DNA of 64,000 nt from Parazoarcus communis SWub3 = DSM 12120 (GCF_003226565.1 NZ_QKOE01000007.1:62001-126000), one strand, 5' to 3'. Shown: positions 51,245 to 60,899, counted from the stretch's first letter. Translations and numbers: made by a program. Notes: generated by a model not told the origin, from the sequence alone.

Positions 51245-52174
51245 GTGGCTGAAAAACGTGTGCAGCGCAAGATCATCCGACGGCGGGTGGATGGTGTGCT
51301 TTTGCTCGACAAACCGCAGGGCATCAGCTCCAATGGGGTCCTGCAGACTGCCCGCAGGTTGTTGAATGCGGCAAAGGCGGGGCATACCGGAACGCTCGAT
51401 CCAATGGCGAGCGGCTTGTTGCCGCTGACCTTTGGTGAGGCGACCAAGTTTTCGCAGATGCTGCTCGACGCTGACAAGGTGTACGAGGCAGGCGTGGAGC
51501 TGGGCGTGGAGACCGATACAGGTGACGCCGAAGGGCAGGTGCTGGCGGCTCATCCTGTTGCGGTGACAGAGCTTGCGTTGCGTGAAGTGCTTGAGCGTTT
51601 CGTCGGCGAGATCGAGCAGGTGCCGCCGATGTATTCGGCGCTCAAACGTGATGGCAAGCCGCTGTACGAATATGCTCGTGCGGGGATCGAGCTGGAGCGC
51701 GAGGCGCGCAGGGTGACAATCTCGGCGATCGAGTTGCTGTCTTTTGATTCGCCACGTTTCGTGATCCGGGTGGCCTGCAGCAAAGGCACCTATATCCGGA
51801 CCCTTGCCATGGACATCGGTGCTGCGCTGGGGTGTGGGGCGCATCTCTACTCACTCCGACGCACCCGCATCGGGGTTTTCGATATTGCCAGCAGCGTGTC
51901 GCTCGATGCGCTGGAGGCGGTCGAGGGGGATGCAAGGGACGGCATGCTGGCTTCGGCTGATCTGCTGGTGATGAATTTTGACCGGGTCGACCTCGATGAG
52001 GTGCAGACACGGCAGATGCTGCAGGGGCAGCCGTTGCGCTTTGCCCAGGCAGGGTCCGGGTTGGTCCGGATCTATGGACCGGAAGCCTTTCTCGGCCTGG
52101 CTGAATGGAAGGATGATGGCAAATTGTGGGCGAAACGCCTCATCGCGACCGGTGAAGCGAATCAAAACAAGTGA
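51245..52174 (+). CDS. truB: tRNA pseudouridine(55) synthase TruB
   Basis: 309 residues. The catalytic aspartate lies in AKAGHTGTLDPMASGLLPLT, with YEAGVELGVETDTGD, QVPPMYSALKRDGKPLYEYA and SKGTYIRTLAMDIG as further family motifs, and a C-terminal PUA-like domain. It makes the universal pseudouridine 55 in tRNA T loops. GTG start at 51245, coupled to rbfA. Confidence 0.95.
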   Translation: MAEKRVQRKIIRRRVDGVLLLDKPQGISSNGVLQTARRLLNAAKAGHTGTLDPMASGLLPLTFGEATKFSQMLLDADKVYEAGVELGVETDTGDAEGQVLAAHPVAVTELALREVLERFVGEIEQVPPMYSALKRDGKPLYEYARAGIELEREARRVTISAIELLSFDSPRFVIRVACSKGTYIRTLAMDIGAALGCGAHLYSLRRTRIGVFDIASSVSLDALEAVEGDARDGMLASADLLVMNFDRVDLDEVQTRQMLQGQPLRFAQAGSGLVRIYGPEAFLGLAEWKDDGKLWAKRLIATGEANQNK

Positions 52175-52180
52175 TTTAGA

Positions 52181-52210
52181 TTGAATTCCTGGTGCGGCAT
52201 TAGGTATAAT
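52181..52210 (+). promoter_or_regulatory. rpsO promoter
   Basis: TTGAAT (52181-52186) and a perfect TATAAT (52205-52210) are 18 bp apart, 42 bp before the rpsO start, giving a leader of about 35 nt. Confidence 0.75.
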
Positions 52211-52252
52211 CCGCCGCTTCTGATTGGCCGAAACGAAAGAGTAAATACGCAC

Positions 52253-52522
52253 ATGGCTCTCGATATTGCAACCAAAGCGCAAGTCGTCTCCGATTACCAG
52301 CGCGCACCGGGCGACACCGGTTCGCCCGAAGTCCAGGTCGCACTGCTGACCGCCCGTATCAATGGTCTGACCGGCCACTTCAAGGAACACGGCAAGGATC
52401 ATCACTCCCGCCGTGGTCTGCTGAAAATGGTCAGCCAGCGTCGTAAGCTGCTCGACTACCTGAAGGGTCGTAACGCCGACAGCTACCGCAGCCTGATCGA
52501 ACGTCTGGGCCTGCGTAAGTAA
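52253..52522 (+). CDS. rpsO: 30S ribosomal protein S15
   Basis: 89 residues, exact family length. [40 protein letters not shown] and [12 protein letters not shown] are all standard. S15 binds 16S rRNA early in assembly. It has its own promoter and a strong terminator downstream; the rpsO-pnp order is the classical one, and some transcripts usually read through to pnp. Confidence 0.98.
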   Translation: MALDIATKAQVVSDYQRAPGDTGSPEVQVALLTARINGLTGHFKEHGKDHHSRRGLLKMVSQRRKLLDYLKGRNADSYRSLIERLGLRK

Positions 52523-52574
52523 GTCACTGTACGTGATTTATCCTACAGCGCCTGAAACGGCGGCCTGAGCAAGC

Positions 52575-52618
52575 AAAGCCGGGGCGACCCCACAGGGTCG
52601 CGCCGGCTTTGTCGTTTT
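52575..52618 (+). terminator. terminator between rpsO and pnp
   Basis: AAAGCCGG-G-GCGACCC pairs with GGGTCGC-G-CCGGCTTT around CACA; GTCGTTTT follows. It is a very stable stem with an imperfect T-tract, so readthrough into pnp is plausible. In E. coli the corresponding leader region holds an RNase III site that pnp uses for autoregulation. Confidence 0.85.
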
Positions 52619-52685
52619 CGGACCCCGCATCCGGCCTGTTTCTGCAGTTGTTGTTCGCTGCACTCATTGTTTAGAGGAATTTCCC

Positions 52686-54788
52686 TTGCCTACTTCCATC
52701 AAGAAAACCTTTGCCTACGGCGCGCACTCCGTCACCCTCGAAACCGGCGAGATTGCTCGTCAGGCGGGCGGCGCCGTCATCGTCAATATGGACGACACCG
52801 TGGTGCTTGCGACCGTTGTCGCGGCCAAGGATGCCAAGCCGGGTCAGGACTTCTTTCCGCTGACCGTTGACTACGTCGAGAAGTTTTACGCGGCGGGCCG
52901 TATTCCCGGTGGTTTCTTCAAGCGCGAAGGCCGTCCTACCGAAAAGGAGACGCTGACCTCGCGCCTGATCGATCGCCCGATCCGTCCGCTGTTTCCCGAT
53001 GGCTTCTACAACGAAGTCCAGATCATCGTCACCGTGCTGTCGCTCAATCCGGAGATCGATTCCGACATTCCGGCCATGATTGGCGCTTCGGCCGCGCTGG
53101 CGATTTCCGGCGTGCCCTTCAATGGCCCGATCGGTGCCGCACGCGTCGGTTACGCTGATGGTCAGTATCTGCTGAACCCGACGGCCGAGCAGTTGAAGAC
53201 CAGCGAACTCAATCTGGTTGTGGCAGGCACCGAGTCCGCTGTGCTGATGGTCGAGTCCGAGGCGCGTGAGCTGTCCGAAGAGGTGATGCTCGGTGCAGTT
53301 GTCTATGGTCACGATCAGATGCAGCACGCCATCCGTGCGATCAACGAGTTGGTCGAAGTGGCGGGCAAGCCCGAGTGGGACTGGCAGCCGCCGGCCAAGA
53401 ACGAGCCGCTGATCGCCCGTATCACCGAGCTGGCCAAGGCTGAGCTCGAGCAGGCTTTCAACATCACCAGCAAGCAGGCCCGTAGCGCCCGCATCAGCGA
53501 GATTCAAAAGGCAACGATCGCTGCGGTGACTGAAGGCGTGGACAACCCGCCGTCGCTCAACGAGGTAAAGGACATCTTCTTTGGTCTCGAGTCCAGCATC
53601 GTGCGCAGCCGCATCCTCAATGGCGAACCGCGTATCGACGGTCGCGACACCCGAACGGTGCGTCCGATCGAGATCCGTACCGGCGTGTTGCCGCGTACCC
53701 ATGGTTCGGCGCTGTTTACGCGTGGTGAAACCCAGGCACTGGTGGTGGCAACGCTGGGTACTGGCCGTGATGAGCAGATCATCGACGCGATCGCAGGCGA
53801 GTACCGCGAGAACTTCATGCTGCACTACAACTTCCCGCCGTTCTGCACGGGTGAGACCGGCCGCTTCGGTGTCACCAAGCGTCGCGAAGTCGGCCATGGC
53901 CGACTGGCCAAGCGTGCCCTGATTGCAGCGCTGCCTGCGGCCGAAGATTTCAGCTATACCGTCCGTCTGGTGTCCGAAATCACCGAGTCGAACGGATCCA
54001 GCTCGATGGCGTCGGTGTGCGGTGGTTCGCTGGCGCTGATGGATGCCGGCGTGCCGATGAAGGCGCACGTGGCCGGTATTGCGATGGGTCTTATCAAGGA
54101 AGGCAACCGCTTCGCAGTGCTGACCGACATCCTGGGTGACGAGGACCATCTCGGCGACATGGACTTCAAGGTTGCGGGTACCGAGAACGGCGTCACCGCA
54201 CTGCAGATGGACATCAAGATCCAGGGCATCACCAAGGAGATCATGAAGGTCGCCTTGTCGCAGGCGGGTGAAGGCCGCATGCATATCCTGGGCTTGATGA
54301 AGCAGTCGCTGGATGCCGCACGTGGTCAGGTGTCGGAATTCGCACCGCGCATGATCACGATGAAGATCAATCCTGAGAAGATCCGTGATGTGATCGGTAA
54401 GGGTGGGGCGGTAATCCGTGGCCTGCAGGAAGAGACCGGCGCGGTGATCGAGATCCAGGATGACGGTAGCGTCACCATCTCGTGTGTCAGCAACGAAGGT
54501 GCGCAGGCCGCGAAGGCCAAGATCGAAGCGATCACCGCCGAAGTTGAGGTCGGCAAGGTCTATGATGGCACCGTGGTGCGTCTGCTCGACTTCGGCGCTA
54601 TCGTGAACATCATGCCGGGTCGCGACGGTCTGCTGCATGTGTCGCAGATTGCCAATGAGCGTGTCAATAACGTGGCCGACTATGTGAAGGAAGGTCAGGC
54701 GGTGCGCGTCAAGGTTCTGGAAACCGACGAGCGCGGCAAGATCCGTCTCAGCATGAAGGCGCTGCTCGAGCAACAGAACGCAGGTTGA
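52686..54788 (+). CDS. pnp: polyribonucleotide nucleotidyltransferase (PNPase)
   Basis: 700 residues: two RNase PH-like domains (about 10-230 and 310-545, the second with the catalytic [20 protein letters not shown]), then KH ([20 protein letters not shown]) and S1 ([20 protein letters not shown]) RNA-binding domains. It degrades RNA 3' to 5' using phosphate and is part of the degradosome. The start is TTG at 52686, with AGAGGAA upstream; no nearby in-frame ATG exists before the conserved N-terminus ([20 protein letters not shown]). The weak start may add to the autoregulation known for this gene. Confidence 0.97.
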   Translation: MPTSIKKTFAYGAHSVTLETGEIARQAGGAVIVNMDDTVVLATVVAAKDAKPGQDFFPLTVDYVEKFYAAGRIPGGFFKREGRPTEKETLTSRLIDRPIRPLFPDGFYNEVQIIVTVLSLNPEIDSDIPAMIGASAALAISGVPFNGPIGAARVGYADGQYLLNPTAEQLKTSELNLVVAGTESAVLMVESEARELSEEVMLGAVVYGHDQMQHAIRAINELVEVAGKPEWDWQPPAKNEPLIARITELAKAELEQAFNITSKQARSARISEIQKATIAAVTEGVDNPPSLNEVKDIFFGLESSIVRSRILNGEPRIDGRDTRTVRPIEIRTGVLPRTHGSALFTRGETQALVVATLGTGRDEQIIDAIAGEYRENFMLHYNFPPFCTGETGRFGVTKRREVGHGRLAKRALIAALPAAEDFSYTVRLVSEITESNGSSSMASVCGGSLALMDAGVPMKAHVAGIAMGLIKEGNRFAVLTDILGDEDHLGDMDFKVAGTENGVTALQMDIKIQGITKEIMKVALSQAGEGRMHILGLMKQSLDAARGQVSEFAPRMITMKINPEKIRDVIGKGGAVIRGLQEETGAVIEIQDDGSVTISCVSNEGAQAAKAKIEAITAEVEVGKVYDGTVVRLLDFGAIVNIMPGRDGLLHVSQIANERVNNVADYVKEGQAVRVKVLETDERGKIRLSMKALLEQQNAG

Positions 54789-54806
54789 TCTGCGCGAGTC
54801 GTGAAA

Positions 54807-54841
54807 AGCACAAAGGGCGCTCAGGCGCCCTTTGTGCTTTC
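54807..54841 (+). terminator. intrinsic terminator after pnp
   Basis: AGCACAAAGGGCGC and GCGCCCTTTGTGCT form a perfect 14-bp stem around a 4-nt loop, followed by TT. It ends the rimP-pnp gene block. Confidence 0.88.
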
Positions 54842-54908
54842 TGCCAAGGGGGAGGTGTGCCCAGTGGGCGTGCGGCCGCCTGGTGAGCTTCTCAGGCGGT
54901 TTCCCGCG

Positions 54909-55334
54909 CTAGCGTGATCCCTGGCGCTCCCTGATCTCCTGTAACGTCTTGCAGTCGATGCAGAGCGTTGCGGTGGGGCGTGCCTCGAGCCGCTTCAGGC
55001 CGATTTCCACGCCGCAGTTGTCACAGTAGCCGTATTCGCCTGCCGCAATGCGCTCAAGGGCTTCGTCAATCTTCTTGATCAGCTTGCGTTCGCGATCCCG
55101 GTTGCGCAGTTCGAGCGCCATGTCGGACTCCTGACTGGCCCGGTCATTGGGGTCGGCGAGCAGGGTATTGTCTTCCTGAAGTTGATGAACCGTACGTTCG
55201 ATATCTTCAACAAGCTCCTGGCGGGCCGATTCGAGCAGGTCGCGGAAATGTTGGGTCTGTCGTTCGCACATGTACTCTTCAGCGGCACTTTGCGAATACG
55301 GCGGAAACTGCTTGTGGAGTGTGTCTTCTGCCAT
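54909..55334 (-). CDS. dksA: RNA polymerase-binding transcription factor DksA
   Basis: 141 residues. N-terminal coiled coil (about 20-95) whose tip holds LADPNDRASQESDMALELRN with the functionally important DxxDxA-like acidic tip, and a C4 zinc finger CDNCGVEIGLKRLEARPTATLC-IDC split at about 104-128. With ppGpp it represses rRNA and activates amino-acid promoters. It is transcribed towards pnp, from its own promoter upstream. Confidence 0.95.
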   Translation of the reverse strand: MAEDTLHKQFPPYSQSAAEEYMCERQTQHFRDLLESARQELVEDIERTVHQLQEDNTLLADPNDRASQESDMALELRNRDRERKLIKKIDEALERIAAGEYGYCDNCGVEIGLKRLEARPTATLCIDCKTLQEIRERQGSR

Positions 55335-55370
55335 TGGGGGCGGCTCGATCTTCTGAATGGGGATTAGGCT

Positions 55371-55399
55371 TAAATATCAGAATGCTAGATGTCGGGCAA
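55371..55399 (-). promoter_or_regulatory. probable dksA promoter
   Basis: On the minus strand, TTGCCC (55394-55399) and TATTTA (55371-55376) are 17 bp apart, giving a start about 30 bases before the dksA ATG. Confidence 0.5.
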
Positions 55400-55464
55400 G
55401 TAGTATGACCAAAGTGGGTGGGATGGGCTGGGATGACCTTTTGGCGCGATTTTGAAGAAAATGT

Positions 55465-55493
55465 TTGACGGCCCGGAAAACTATCTGTAAAGT
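55465..55493 (+). promoter_or_regulatory. promoter of the tRNA-Pro/Arg/His operon
   Basis: TTGACG (55465-55470) and TAAAGT (55488-55493) are 17 bp apart; tRNA-Pro begins 11 bases later. A GC-rich stretch just after the -10 could be a stringent discriminator. Confidence 0.7.
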
Positions 55494-55503
55494 GCACGGC
55501 TCT

Positions 55504-55580
55504 CGGGGTGTAGCGCAGTCCGGTAGCGCGCTTGCTTTGGGAGCAAGATGTCGGGGGTTCGAATCCCTCCACCCCGACCA
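55504..55580 (+). tRNA. tRNA-Pro(TGG)
   Basis: 77 nt with encoded CCA. Acceptor CGGGGTG pairs with CACCCCG; the anticodon arm CTTGC-TTTGGGA-GCAAG gives TGG; T arm GGGTTCGAATCCC. It is the first of three tRNAs in one unit. Confidence 0.97.
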
Positions 55581-55609
55581 GCTTCACCCCGGATGCCCGC
55601 GGTAAGAAT

Positions 55610-55686
55610 CTGTCCGTAGCTCAATTGGATAGAGCACCGGCCTTCTAAGCCGGGGGTTGCAGGTTCGATCCCTGCCGGGCAGGCCA
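55610..55686 (+). tRNA. tRNA-Arg(TCT)
   Basis: 77 nt with encoded CCA. Acceptor CTGTCCG pairs with CGGGCAG (one T-G wobble); the anticodon arm CCGGC-CTTCTAA-GCCGG gives TCT, reading AGA/AGG codons. Separated from tRNA-Pro by 29 bases. Confidence 0.97.
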
Positions 55687-55731
55687 GAGAAGAGTTTTTC
55701 GGGTCTTGTGGTTTCACAAGGTCCTGAAGGT

Positions 55732-55808
55732 GGCGGCATTAGCTCAGTTGGTAGAGCATTGGATTGTGGCTCCAAAGGTCACCGGTTCGAGACCGGTATG
55801 TCGCCCCA
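55732..55808 (+). tRNA. tRNA-His(GTG)
   Basis: 77 nt including G-1 and encoded CCA. Acceptor GCGGCAT pairs with ATGTCGC, and the extra G at 55732 pairs with C73, the histidine identity element. The anticodon arm TTGGA-TTGTGGC-TCCAA gives GTG. Confidence 0.97.
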
Positions 55809-55863
55809 AGCTACACAAGCGGTACGGCAATGCGCTGATTCGCAGATGCGTTGCAATAAGTTA

Positions 55864-55905
55864 GAAATGCAAAAGGCCTGCTTTCGAGCAGGCCTTTTGC
55901 ATTTC
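55864..55905 (+). terminator. terminator of the tRNA operon
   Basis: A perfect stem of about 18 bp (55865-55882 with 55887-55904) around TTCG, with AAAAGGCC and GGCCTTTT near its middle. Symmetry allows use in both directions. The following 130 bases before the chemoreceptor show no further feature. Confidence 0.9.
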
Positions 55906-56037
55906 TAAGGCGTATCTGGCGCTGCTATCCAATACGGGCTACAGATTTTTCCTGCATCGTCGATAATGCCCCTACATGTTGCACAACAATAAAAACGGGT
56001 GCATGGGGAGCACGGACAGCTTACGAGGGGAGAGATC

Positions 56038-57678
56038 ATGCAGGAACGACAAGGCCTGTCCTTGCAACAGAGATTGATTGCATTGACGGTGGCGACGGTG
56101 GTGGGTTTGTGTGTGCTGTTTGTTGTCGTGTTGTACAACCAGCGCGCACAGTTGCTGACGGATCGGCAGGAGAAGGTACGCAATCTGGTCGAGGTTGCGC
56201 ATGCGACAGTCGGTCATTTCGAGGCCCTCGCGCGCACGGGGAAGTTGTCGCAGGATGAGGCTCAACGCTCGGCGATCGAGGCGCTGCGGGCGATGCGCTA
56301 CGACAAGGTCGAGTATTTCTGGATCAACGACCTGCACGACAACATGATCATGCATCCCATCCGGCCTGATCTGGATGGCAAGAAGCTCGACCAGTTGAAG
56401 GACGCAAACGGCAAGTTGCTGTTTGTCGAGTTCAACTCGGTAGTGGCGGCGCGTGGGGCAGGTTTTGTCGATTATTACTGGCCCAAGCCCGGATCCGAAG
56501 CGCCGGTGCCCAAGATTTCCTATGTCAAAGGCTCGGACGACTGGAAATGGGTTATTGGCAGTGGCATTTACGTTGACGATGTAGACGCGATCTTCCGCCG
56601 CAATGCCTTTGCCTTCCTCGGCTGGGGGGTGTTGATTGGCGGTTTCATCGCGTTTTCGCTGGCCTGGGTGGGGCGCAATCTCATCCGTACCTTGGGCGGG
56701 GATCCACAGTACGCGTCGCGGATCACGCGGCGTATTGCGGCGGGCGATCTGACGACCGAGGTGGTGTGCAAGCCGGGTGACGACAGTAGTGTGCTGGCGG
56801 GCATGCGCGACATGCAGCGGACCCTCAAGCAGATGATCGCGGAGATCGTGCATGGCGCCGAACAATTGTCTTCGGCGTCCGGACAGTTACTGGGGGCGTC
56901 GGAGGAGGTGGCAACCCGATCTGCACAACAGAGCGAGGCGGCATCCTCAATGGCGGCAGCGGTCGAAGAGATGACCGTCAGCATCGATCAGGTGGCCGAG
57001 AATGCACGCGAGGCGCATGGGATTTCCGTACAGGCGGGCGAGCTATCCGACCGAGGAACCGTGGTCATCCAGAATGCCTCAGCCGAAATGCGGCGCATAT
57101 CCGAGGCGGTGACCGCATCGTCTGCCATTATCGAGGATCTTGGCCGCCAGTCTGTCCAGATCACCTCCATCGTCAATACCATACGAGAGATCGCCGATCA
57201 GACGAATCTGTTGGCGCTCAATGCAGCGATCGAAGCTGCCCGCGCGGGTGAGCAGGGCAGAGGGTTTGCGGTTGTCGCCGATGAGGTCCGGAAGCTGGCC
57301 GAGCGTACCAGCCTATCCACGGCAGAGATTGCCGCCATGGTGGACAAGATTCAGGGGGGAACGCGCAGTGCGGTGAGCAGCATGGAAACCGGCGTCAGTC
57401 AGGCCGGCAAGGGTGTGGAGCTGGCAGCTCAGGCAGGGGTGTCGATCACCGAGATCCGGGATGGCGCAAACCGTGTTGTCAACGTCGTGAACAGCATTTC
57501 CGATTCCATCCGGGAGCAGGGCACCGTGTCCAGCGAGATTGCCCGCAACATCGAGCATATCGCGCAGATGTCGGAAGAAAGCGCGCGCGCCGTGCAGCAC
57601 ACCGCTCAGGCGGCCCGTCACTTGCAGTCCCTATCCAGTGCCTTGCACGAATCGGTTGCGCGCTTCCGTCTGGATTGA
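56038..57678 (+). CDS. methyl-accepting chemotaxis protein with single Cache domain
   Basis: 546 residues. Membrane span near 12-32, then an sCache_2-type periplasmic sensor (about 35-190) with [40 protein letters not shown] and [15 protein letters not shown], which is the family hallmark. Second span about 195-217, HAMP, and a cytoplasmic hairpin with [20 protein letters not shown] and [15 protein letters not shown]. sCache_2 receptors often sense short organic acids. No CheR pentapeptide is present. ATG 56038 has GAGGGGAGAG upstream. Confidence 0.93.
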   Translation: MQERQGLSLQQRLIALTVATVVGLCVLFVVVLYNQRAQLLTDRQEKVRNLVEVAHATVGHFEALARTGKLSQDEAQRSAIEALRAMRYDKVEYFWINDLHDNMIMHPIRPDLDGKKLDQLKDANGKLLFVEFNSVVAARGAGFVDYYWPKPGSEAPVPKISYVKGSDDWKWVIGSGIYVDDVDAIFRRNAFAFLGWGVLIGGFIAFSLAWVGRNLIRTLGGDPQYASRITRRIAAGDLTTEVVCKPGDDSSVLAGMRDMQRTLKQMIAEIVHGAEQLSSASGQLLGASEEVATRSAQQSEAASSMAAAVEEMTVSIDQVAENAREAHGISVQAGELSDRGTVVIQNASAEMRRISEAVTASSAIIEDLGRQSVQITSIVNTIREIADQTNLLALNAAIEAARAGEQGRGFAVVADEVRKLAERTSLSTAEIAAMVDKIQGGTRSAVSSMETGVSQAGKGVELAAQAGVSITEIRDGANRVVNVVNSISDSIREQGTVSSEIARNIEHIAQMSEESARAVQHTAQAARHLQSLSSALHESVARFRLD

Positions 57679-57742
57679 AACTGACGAGCGCTTGTGGATC
57701 GCACGAGCGCGTTCAATCGTGATGGTCAGGCGCAGGCGTTTG

Positions 57743-58621
57743 TTACCAGGGTTTGAACGCCAGGGGAAAGCCGCCGTGACCGAAGAAGCGGGCGAGATCG
57801 CGGAAGTCGTACTGCTGACGGGCATCCAGTGCGTTGTAGATCGCCTGTGCGGCGAAGCGGGTCACCGCCCCAGGTGGGGCGAGGGGCCTGCTGCGCAGTG
57901 CAAGCAGGAAGGGCACCAGGAAGGTCTTGTGCAGGCGCACGCCCTCGTCGAACACGCTGGCGGCCTGACGGATCTCGCTCGTGCTGAATGCCGCGCGTAG
58001 CGAGTTGTAGTAGTCAAGGGTGAATAAGGAGGGTTGCTCGGCTTCACGTTCGTGCGCAAAGAAGCGCTGACTCGCTTCCCGCTTCAACCGTCCGAAATCC
58101 GCCAGATACAGCCCGCCACCGGGCTTCAGAATACGCCTGGTCTCGGCCAGGCAGCGGTGGAGTGCGTTTGTATCGGGCAGATGGTGCAGGGACATGGTCG
58201 AGATCACGGCATCCGCGCTGGTGTCGGCGAAGTCCGATAGCGAAGTCATGTCACCCGCCACGAGTGTGACATTGGGCAGACCGGCCCGCGCCAGGGTCTG
58301 CCGTCCAAGATCCAGCATGGCCGGCGAGGCGTCGACTCCGACGAAGCGGCAATCGGGATTCAGCCTGGCAAGGCTGGCGAGCTGGTTGGCCGGGCCACAG
58401 CCGAGGTCGACGACAAGGCTGTTGCGAGGGATGACGGCACTGGCTTGAATCGCGTGATACAGATAGGTGTGGGCCAGGATGCCGTCTTCACGTCCCGCGT
58501 GCATGAAGGCTGCGGCGGCCTCTCCGTCACTCATCGACATCGTCGGCTCAGGAACACGTGCCTGCTGCTGCATTGCGCACAGGTCGAGCACGAGATTGAG
58601 CAGCAGTCGTGCGCTAGGCAT
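57743..58621 (-). CDS. class I SAM-dependent methyltransferase
   Basis: 292 residues. Motif I is VVDLGCGPANQLASLA (near residue 69), followed by FVGVDASPAMLDLGRQ, VAGDMTSLSDFAD and ISTMSLHHLPDTNALHRCLA, the usual class I pattern; ILKPGGGLYLADFGRL is motif post-III. The C-terminal 110 residues are not typical of known small-molecule families, so the substrate is unknown. ATG 58621 overlaps the stop of the upstream dehydrogenase gene by 8 bases, so the two are translated together. Confidence 0.85.
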   Translation of the reverse strand: MPSARLLLNLVLDLCAMQQQARVPEPTMSMSDGEAAAAFMHAGREDGILAHTYLYHAIQASAVIPRNSLVVDLGCGPANQLASLARLNPDCRFVGVDASPAMLDLGRQTLARAGLPNVTLVAGDMTSLSDFADTSADAVISTMSLHHLPDTNALHRCLAETRRILKPGGGLYLADFGRLKREASQRFFAHEREAEQPSLFTLDYYNSLRAAFSTSEIRQAASVFDEGVRLHKTFLVPFLLALRSRPLAPPGAVTRFAAQAIYNALDARQQYDFRDLARFFGHGGFPLAFKPW

Positions 58622-59693
58622 TGCTGCGGCCTCTCGCGTACGGAAGCGACAACCAGTGCTGCGCAACATCGACCATACGGTTGGCGAACCCCCATTCGTT
58701 ATCGAACCACACCAGCACATTCACCATGCGCGGGCCACAGGAGCGGGTCTGACTCCCGTCGATGATGGCTGAATGTGCGTCGTGATTGAAATCGATGGAG
58801 GCATGGGTCTCGTCGGACCAGGCGATCAGGCCGGCGTAAGGGCCGCTTGCAGCATGTTGCAGCAGTGCGTTGACCTGCGCAGCAGACGCATCGCGCGACA
58901 GGGTCAGTACCATGTCGATGGCAGATACATTGTGTGTCGGGACGCGCACCGCCTTGGCGTGCACACGGCCGGCCAGCGCCGGCAGAAGGCGCTCGACGCC
59001 GCGGGCCAGTCCGGTCGAAACCGGGATGATGGACTGCATGGCCGAGCGGGTGCGGCGCAGGTCGGAGTGGTGATAGCCATCGATCAAGGGCTGGTCATTC
59101 ATTGCCGAGTGCAATGTGGTCAGCAGGATCTGTTCCAGTCCCACTTCCCGATGCAGCAGATCCAGCACCGGCACGACGGCGTTCGTCGTACATGAGGCGT
59201 TCGACACCAAGCGCTCGTCGCCGCCAAGATCAAGGTGGTTGATGCCATACACCACGGTGGCATCGACGTCGCCGGCACTGTGTCCGGGATGGGACAACAG
59301 CAGCCGGGGGCAGCCTGCTGCGAGGAAACGCTGCAACTGATCGCGTTCGCCGTACTGCCCGGAACACTCCACCACCAGGTCGAGTTCAAGGTCGGTCCAG
59401 TCGACGTCTTCCGGGGTTGAGGCATGTGAGACCGAAATCAACTGGTCGTCGATCAGCAGGGCATCGTCGGCTGCGGCGACCTGCCCCGGAAAGCGGCCGT
59501 GGGTCGAGTCGAAGCGGGTCAGGTAGGCGATGCTGGCCAGATCGGCCGGCTCGTTGATGGCGACGACACGAAAGTGCTCGCCAAGTGGCGATTCATGCAG
59601 GGCGCGCAGAAAGCAGCGGCCAATTCGACCGTAGCCGTTGATTGCAAGGCGAAATGGGGTGTTGCGGGTTGAAGCCACGTTCGGGCCTGCCAT
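58614..59693 (-). CDS. epd: erythrose-4-phosphate / glyceraldehyde-3-phosphate dehydrogenase family protein (Epd-like)
   Basis: 359 residues. NAD-binding LAINGYGRIGRCFLRALHES, the catalytic cysteine in SNASCTTNAVVPVLDLLHRE, HSAMNDQPLIDGYHHSDLRR and WFDNEWGFANRMVD. Features such as TRFDSTHGRFPG and HSAMNDQ are closer to Epd than to glycolytic Gap. Epd oxidises erythrose-4-phosphate for pyridoxal phosphate synthesis, but some homologues act as GapB. No other vitamin B6 gene is adjacent, so the specific role is uncertain. A GTG at 59678 is an alternative start. It overlaps the methyltransferase gene. Confidence 0.8.
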   Translation of the reverse strand: MAGPNVASTRNTPFRLAINGYGRIGRCFLRALHESPLGEHFRVVAINEPADLASIAYLTRFDSTHGRFPGQVAAADDALLIDDQLISVSHASTPEDVDWTDLELDLVVECSGQYGERDQLQRFLAAGCPRLLLSHPGHSAGDVDATVVYGINHLDLGGDERLVSNASCTTNAVVPVLDLLHREVGLEQILLTTLHSAMNDQPLIDGYHHSDLRRTRSAMQSIIPVSTGLARGVERLLPALAGRVHAKAVRVPTHNVSAIDMVLTLSRDASAAQVNALLQHAASGPYAGLIAWSDETHASIDFNHDAHSAIIDGSQTRSCGPRMVNVLVWFDNEWGFANRMVDVAQHWLSLPYARGRSNA

Positions 59694-59855
59694 GGGCGAA
59701 GTCTGGACAAGCGCCGGATTCTACCGCTGATCGCCTTCTCACCTTACTCTCGATCCGTATTTCTGCCACGATCCGCGCGTTTCCAGATTCTGCAGCTCGG
59801 TGCCGCGCAGCGCCAGGGTGCGTAACGCGTGTTGCCGAGGGCGTGCCAGTGCCGA

Positions 59856-60797
59856 TCAGACGGGTTCCGTGGTCACAGCAGACGGCGATATCAACCTAGG
59901 GTGAAGCTCTACCACGGTGCCGACCACGATCAGGCTCGGCGTCTTCAGTCCGGCCGCCCGAACTTCCGTGGGCAGGGTTGCCAGCGTGCTGGTGATGATG
60001 CGCTGATGCGGCGTGGTGGCGGCATGGACCACCGCGGCGGGCGTCGTATTGGGCAGTCCGTGTTCGACCAGCTCGCGACAGATGATCTCGAGAGCGCCCA
60101 GTCCCATATAGATCACCACCGTCTGACGTAAACGGGCAAGTGCGGTCCAGTCGAGGTCGACGGTGCCTTCCTTCAGGTGACCGGTTGCAAAAACGACCGT
60201 CTGGGCATGGTCTCGATGTGTCAGCGGAATGCCGGTGGCGGCCGCCATGCCGGCCGCCGCCGTGACACCGGGCACGATCTCACAGGCGATGCCACAGGAC
60301 ATCAGTTCATGCATTTCTTCGCCACCGCGGCCGAAGATGAAGGGGTCGCCGCCCTTGAGCCGGACCACGTTGAGCCCCCGATGGGCGAGATCCACCAGCA
60401 GACGGTTGATCTCGTCCTGTGGCAGGGCGTGGTTGCCTGCCTTTTTACCCGCATAGATGCGCAGCGCGGATGGTCTGGCCAGATCAAGGATGCCGTCACC
60501 CACCAACTGGTCGTAGACGATCGCATCGGCTTCGGCGATGCATCGTGCCGCGCGCAGGGTGAGCAGTTCCGGGTCGCCCGGGCCGGCCCCGACCAATGCG
60601 ACCTTGCCCGGTTCATGTGCGTCGCGATGCGCCGAGCGCATGCCGATGACGCCTTCCCCCGAACTCGAGTGTGCGCGGACCGCGGCATGTCCGAGGCTGA
60701 TGCGGGGCGAGCGGCTGACCGTCGCGAGTGATGTGATGGGTGGGCGTGCGTCCGGACGGGAATCGAGCCGCGGTGCTGCGACGTATGTGGCGGGCAT
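59856..60797 (-). CDS. cobA: uroporphyrinogen-III C-methyltransferase (CobA/NirE type)
   Basis: 313 residues. After about 67 extra N-terminal residues the SUMT domain runs KVALVGAGPGDPELLTLRAA, DAIVYDQLV, YAGKKAGNHALPQDEINRLL, VVRLKGGDPFIFGRGGEE, VPGVTAAAGMAAATGIPLTH and PSLIVVGTVVEL. It makes precorrin-2, precursor of siroheme and of haem d1, the NirS cofactor. It is divergent from nirS with an FNR-like site between them, so a NirE role is likely; service to siroheme or cobalamin cannot be excluded. GGAGAAAGGGA precedes ATG 60797. The N-terminal extension is unusual and shows no known domain. Confidence 0.9.
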   Translation of the reverse strand: MPATYVAAPRLDSRPDARPPITSLATVSRSPRISLGHAAVRAHSSSGEGVIGMRSAHRDAHEPGKVALVGAGPGDPELLTLRAARCIAEADAIVYDQLVGDGILDLARPSALRIYAGKKAGNHALPQDEINRLLVDLAHRGLNVVRLKGGDPFIFGRGGEEMHELMSCGIACEIVPGVTAAAGMAAATGIPLTHRDHAQTVVFATGHLKEGTVDLDWTALARLRQTVVIYMGLGALEIICRELVEHGLPNTTPAAVVHAATTPHQRIITSTLATLPTEVRAAGLKTPSLIVVGTVVELHPRLISPSAVTTEPV

Positions 60798-60857
60798 GTC
60801 CCTTTCTCCAGGCCTTTGAGTGGAACCCACTCTAGCAGCAGGGGTGAAGGGCTGAAA

Positions 60858-60899
60858 TTGACTCATGTTAAAGACGCACATTTCGTAGGGGAACATAGT
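60858..60899 (+). promoter_or_regulatory. FNR/Dnr-type site and -10 element of the nirS promoter
   Basis: TTGACTCATGTTAA (60858-60871) fits the FNR/CRP-like pattern TTGAT-N4-ATCAA with two or three substitutions. CATAGT (60894-60899) is a plausible -10. The site centre would be 41-42 bp upstream of a start near 60906, the class II activation distance. It may also act on the divergent cobA gene. Confidence 0.7.

Noticed and set aside
48590-51844. 1084-codon minus-strand reading frame opposite infB-rbfA-truB
   Set aside because: Histidine/aspartate-rich antisense shadow of three well-identified genes.
52671-54773. 700-codon minus-strand reading frame opposite pnp
   Set aside because: Antisense shadow of pnp; no recognisable protein.
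55481-55775. Reading frames across the tRNA-Pro/Arg/His genes
   Set aside because: They follow tRNA sequence in antisense (for example GIEPATPGLEGR-type peptides), a known artefact.
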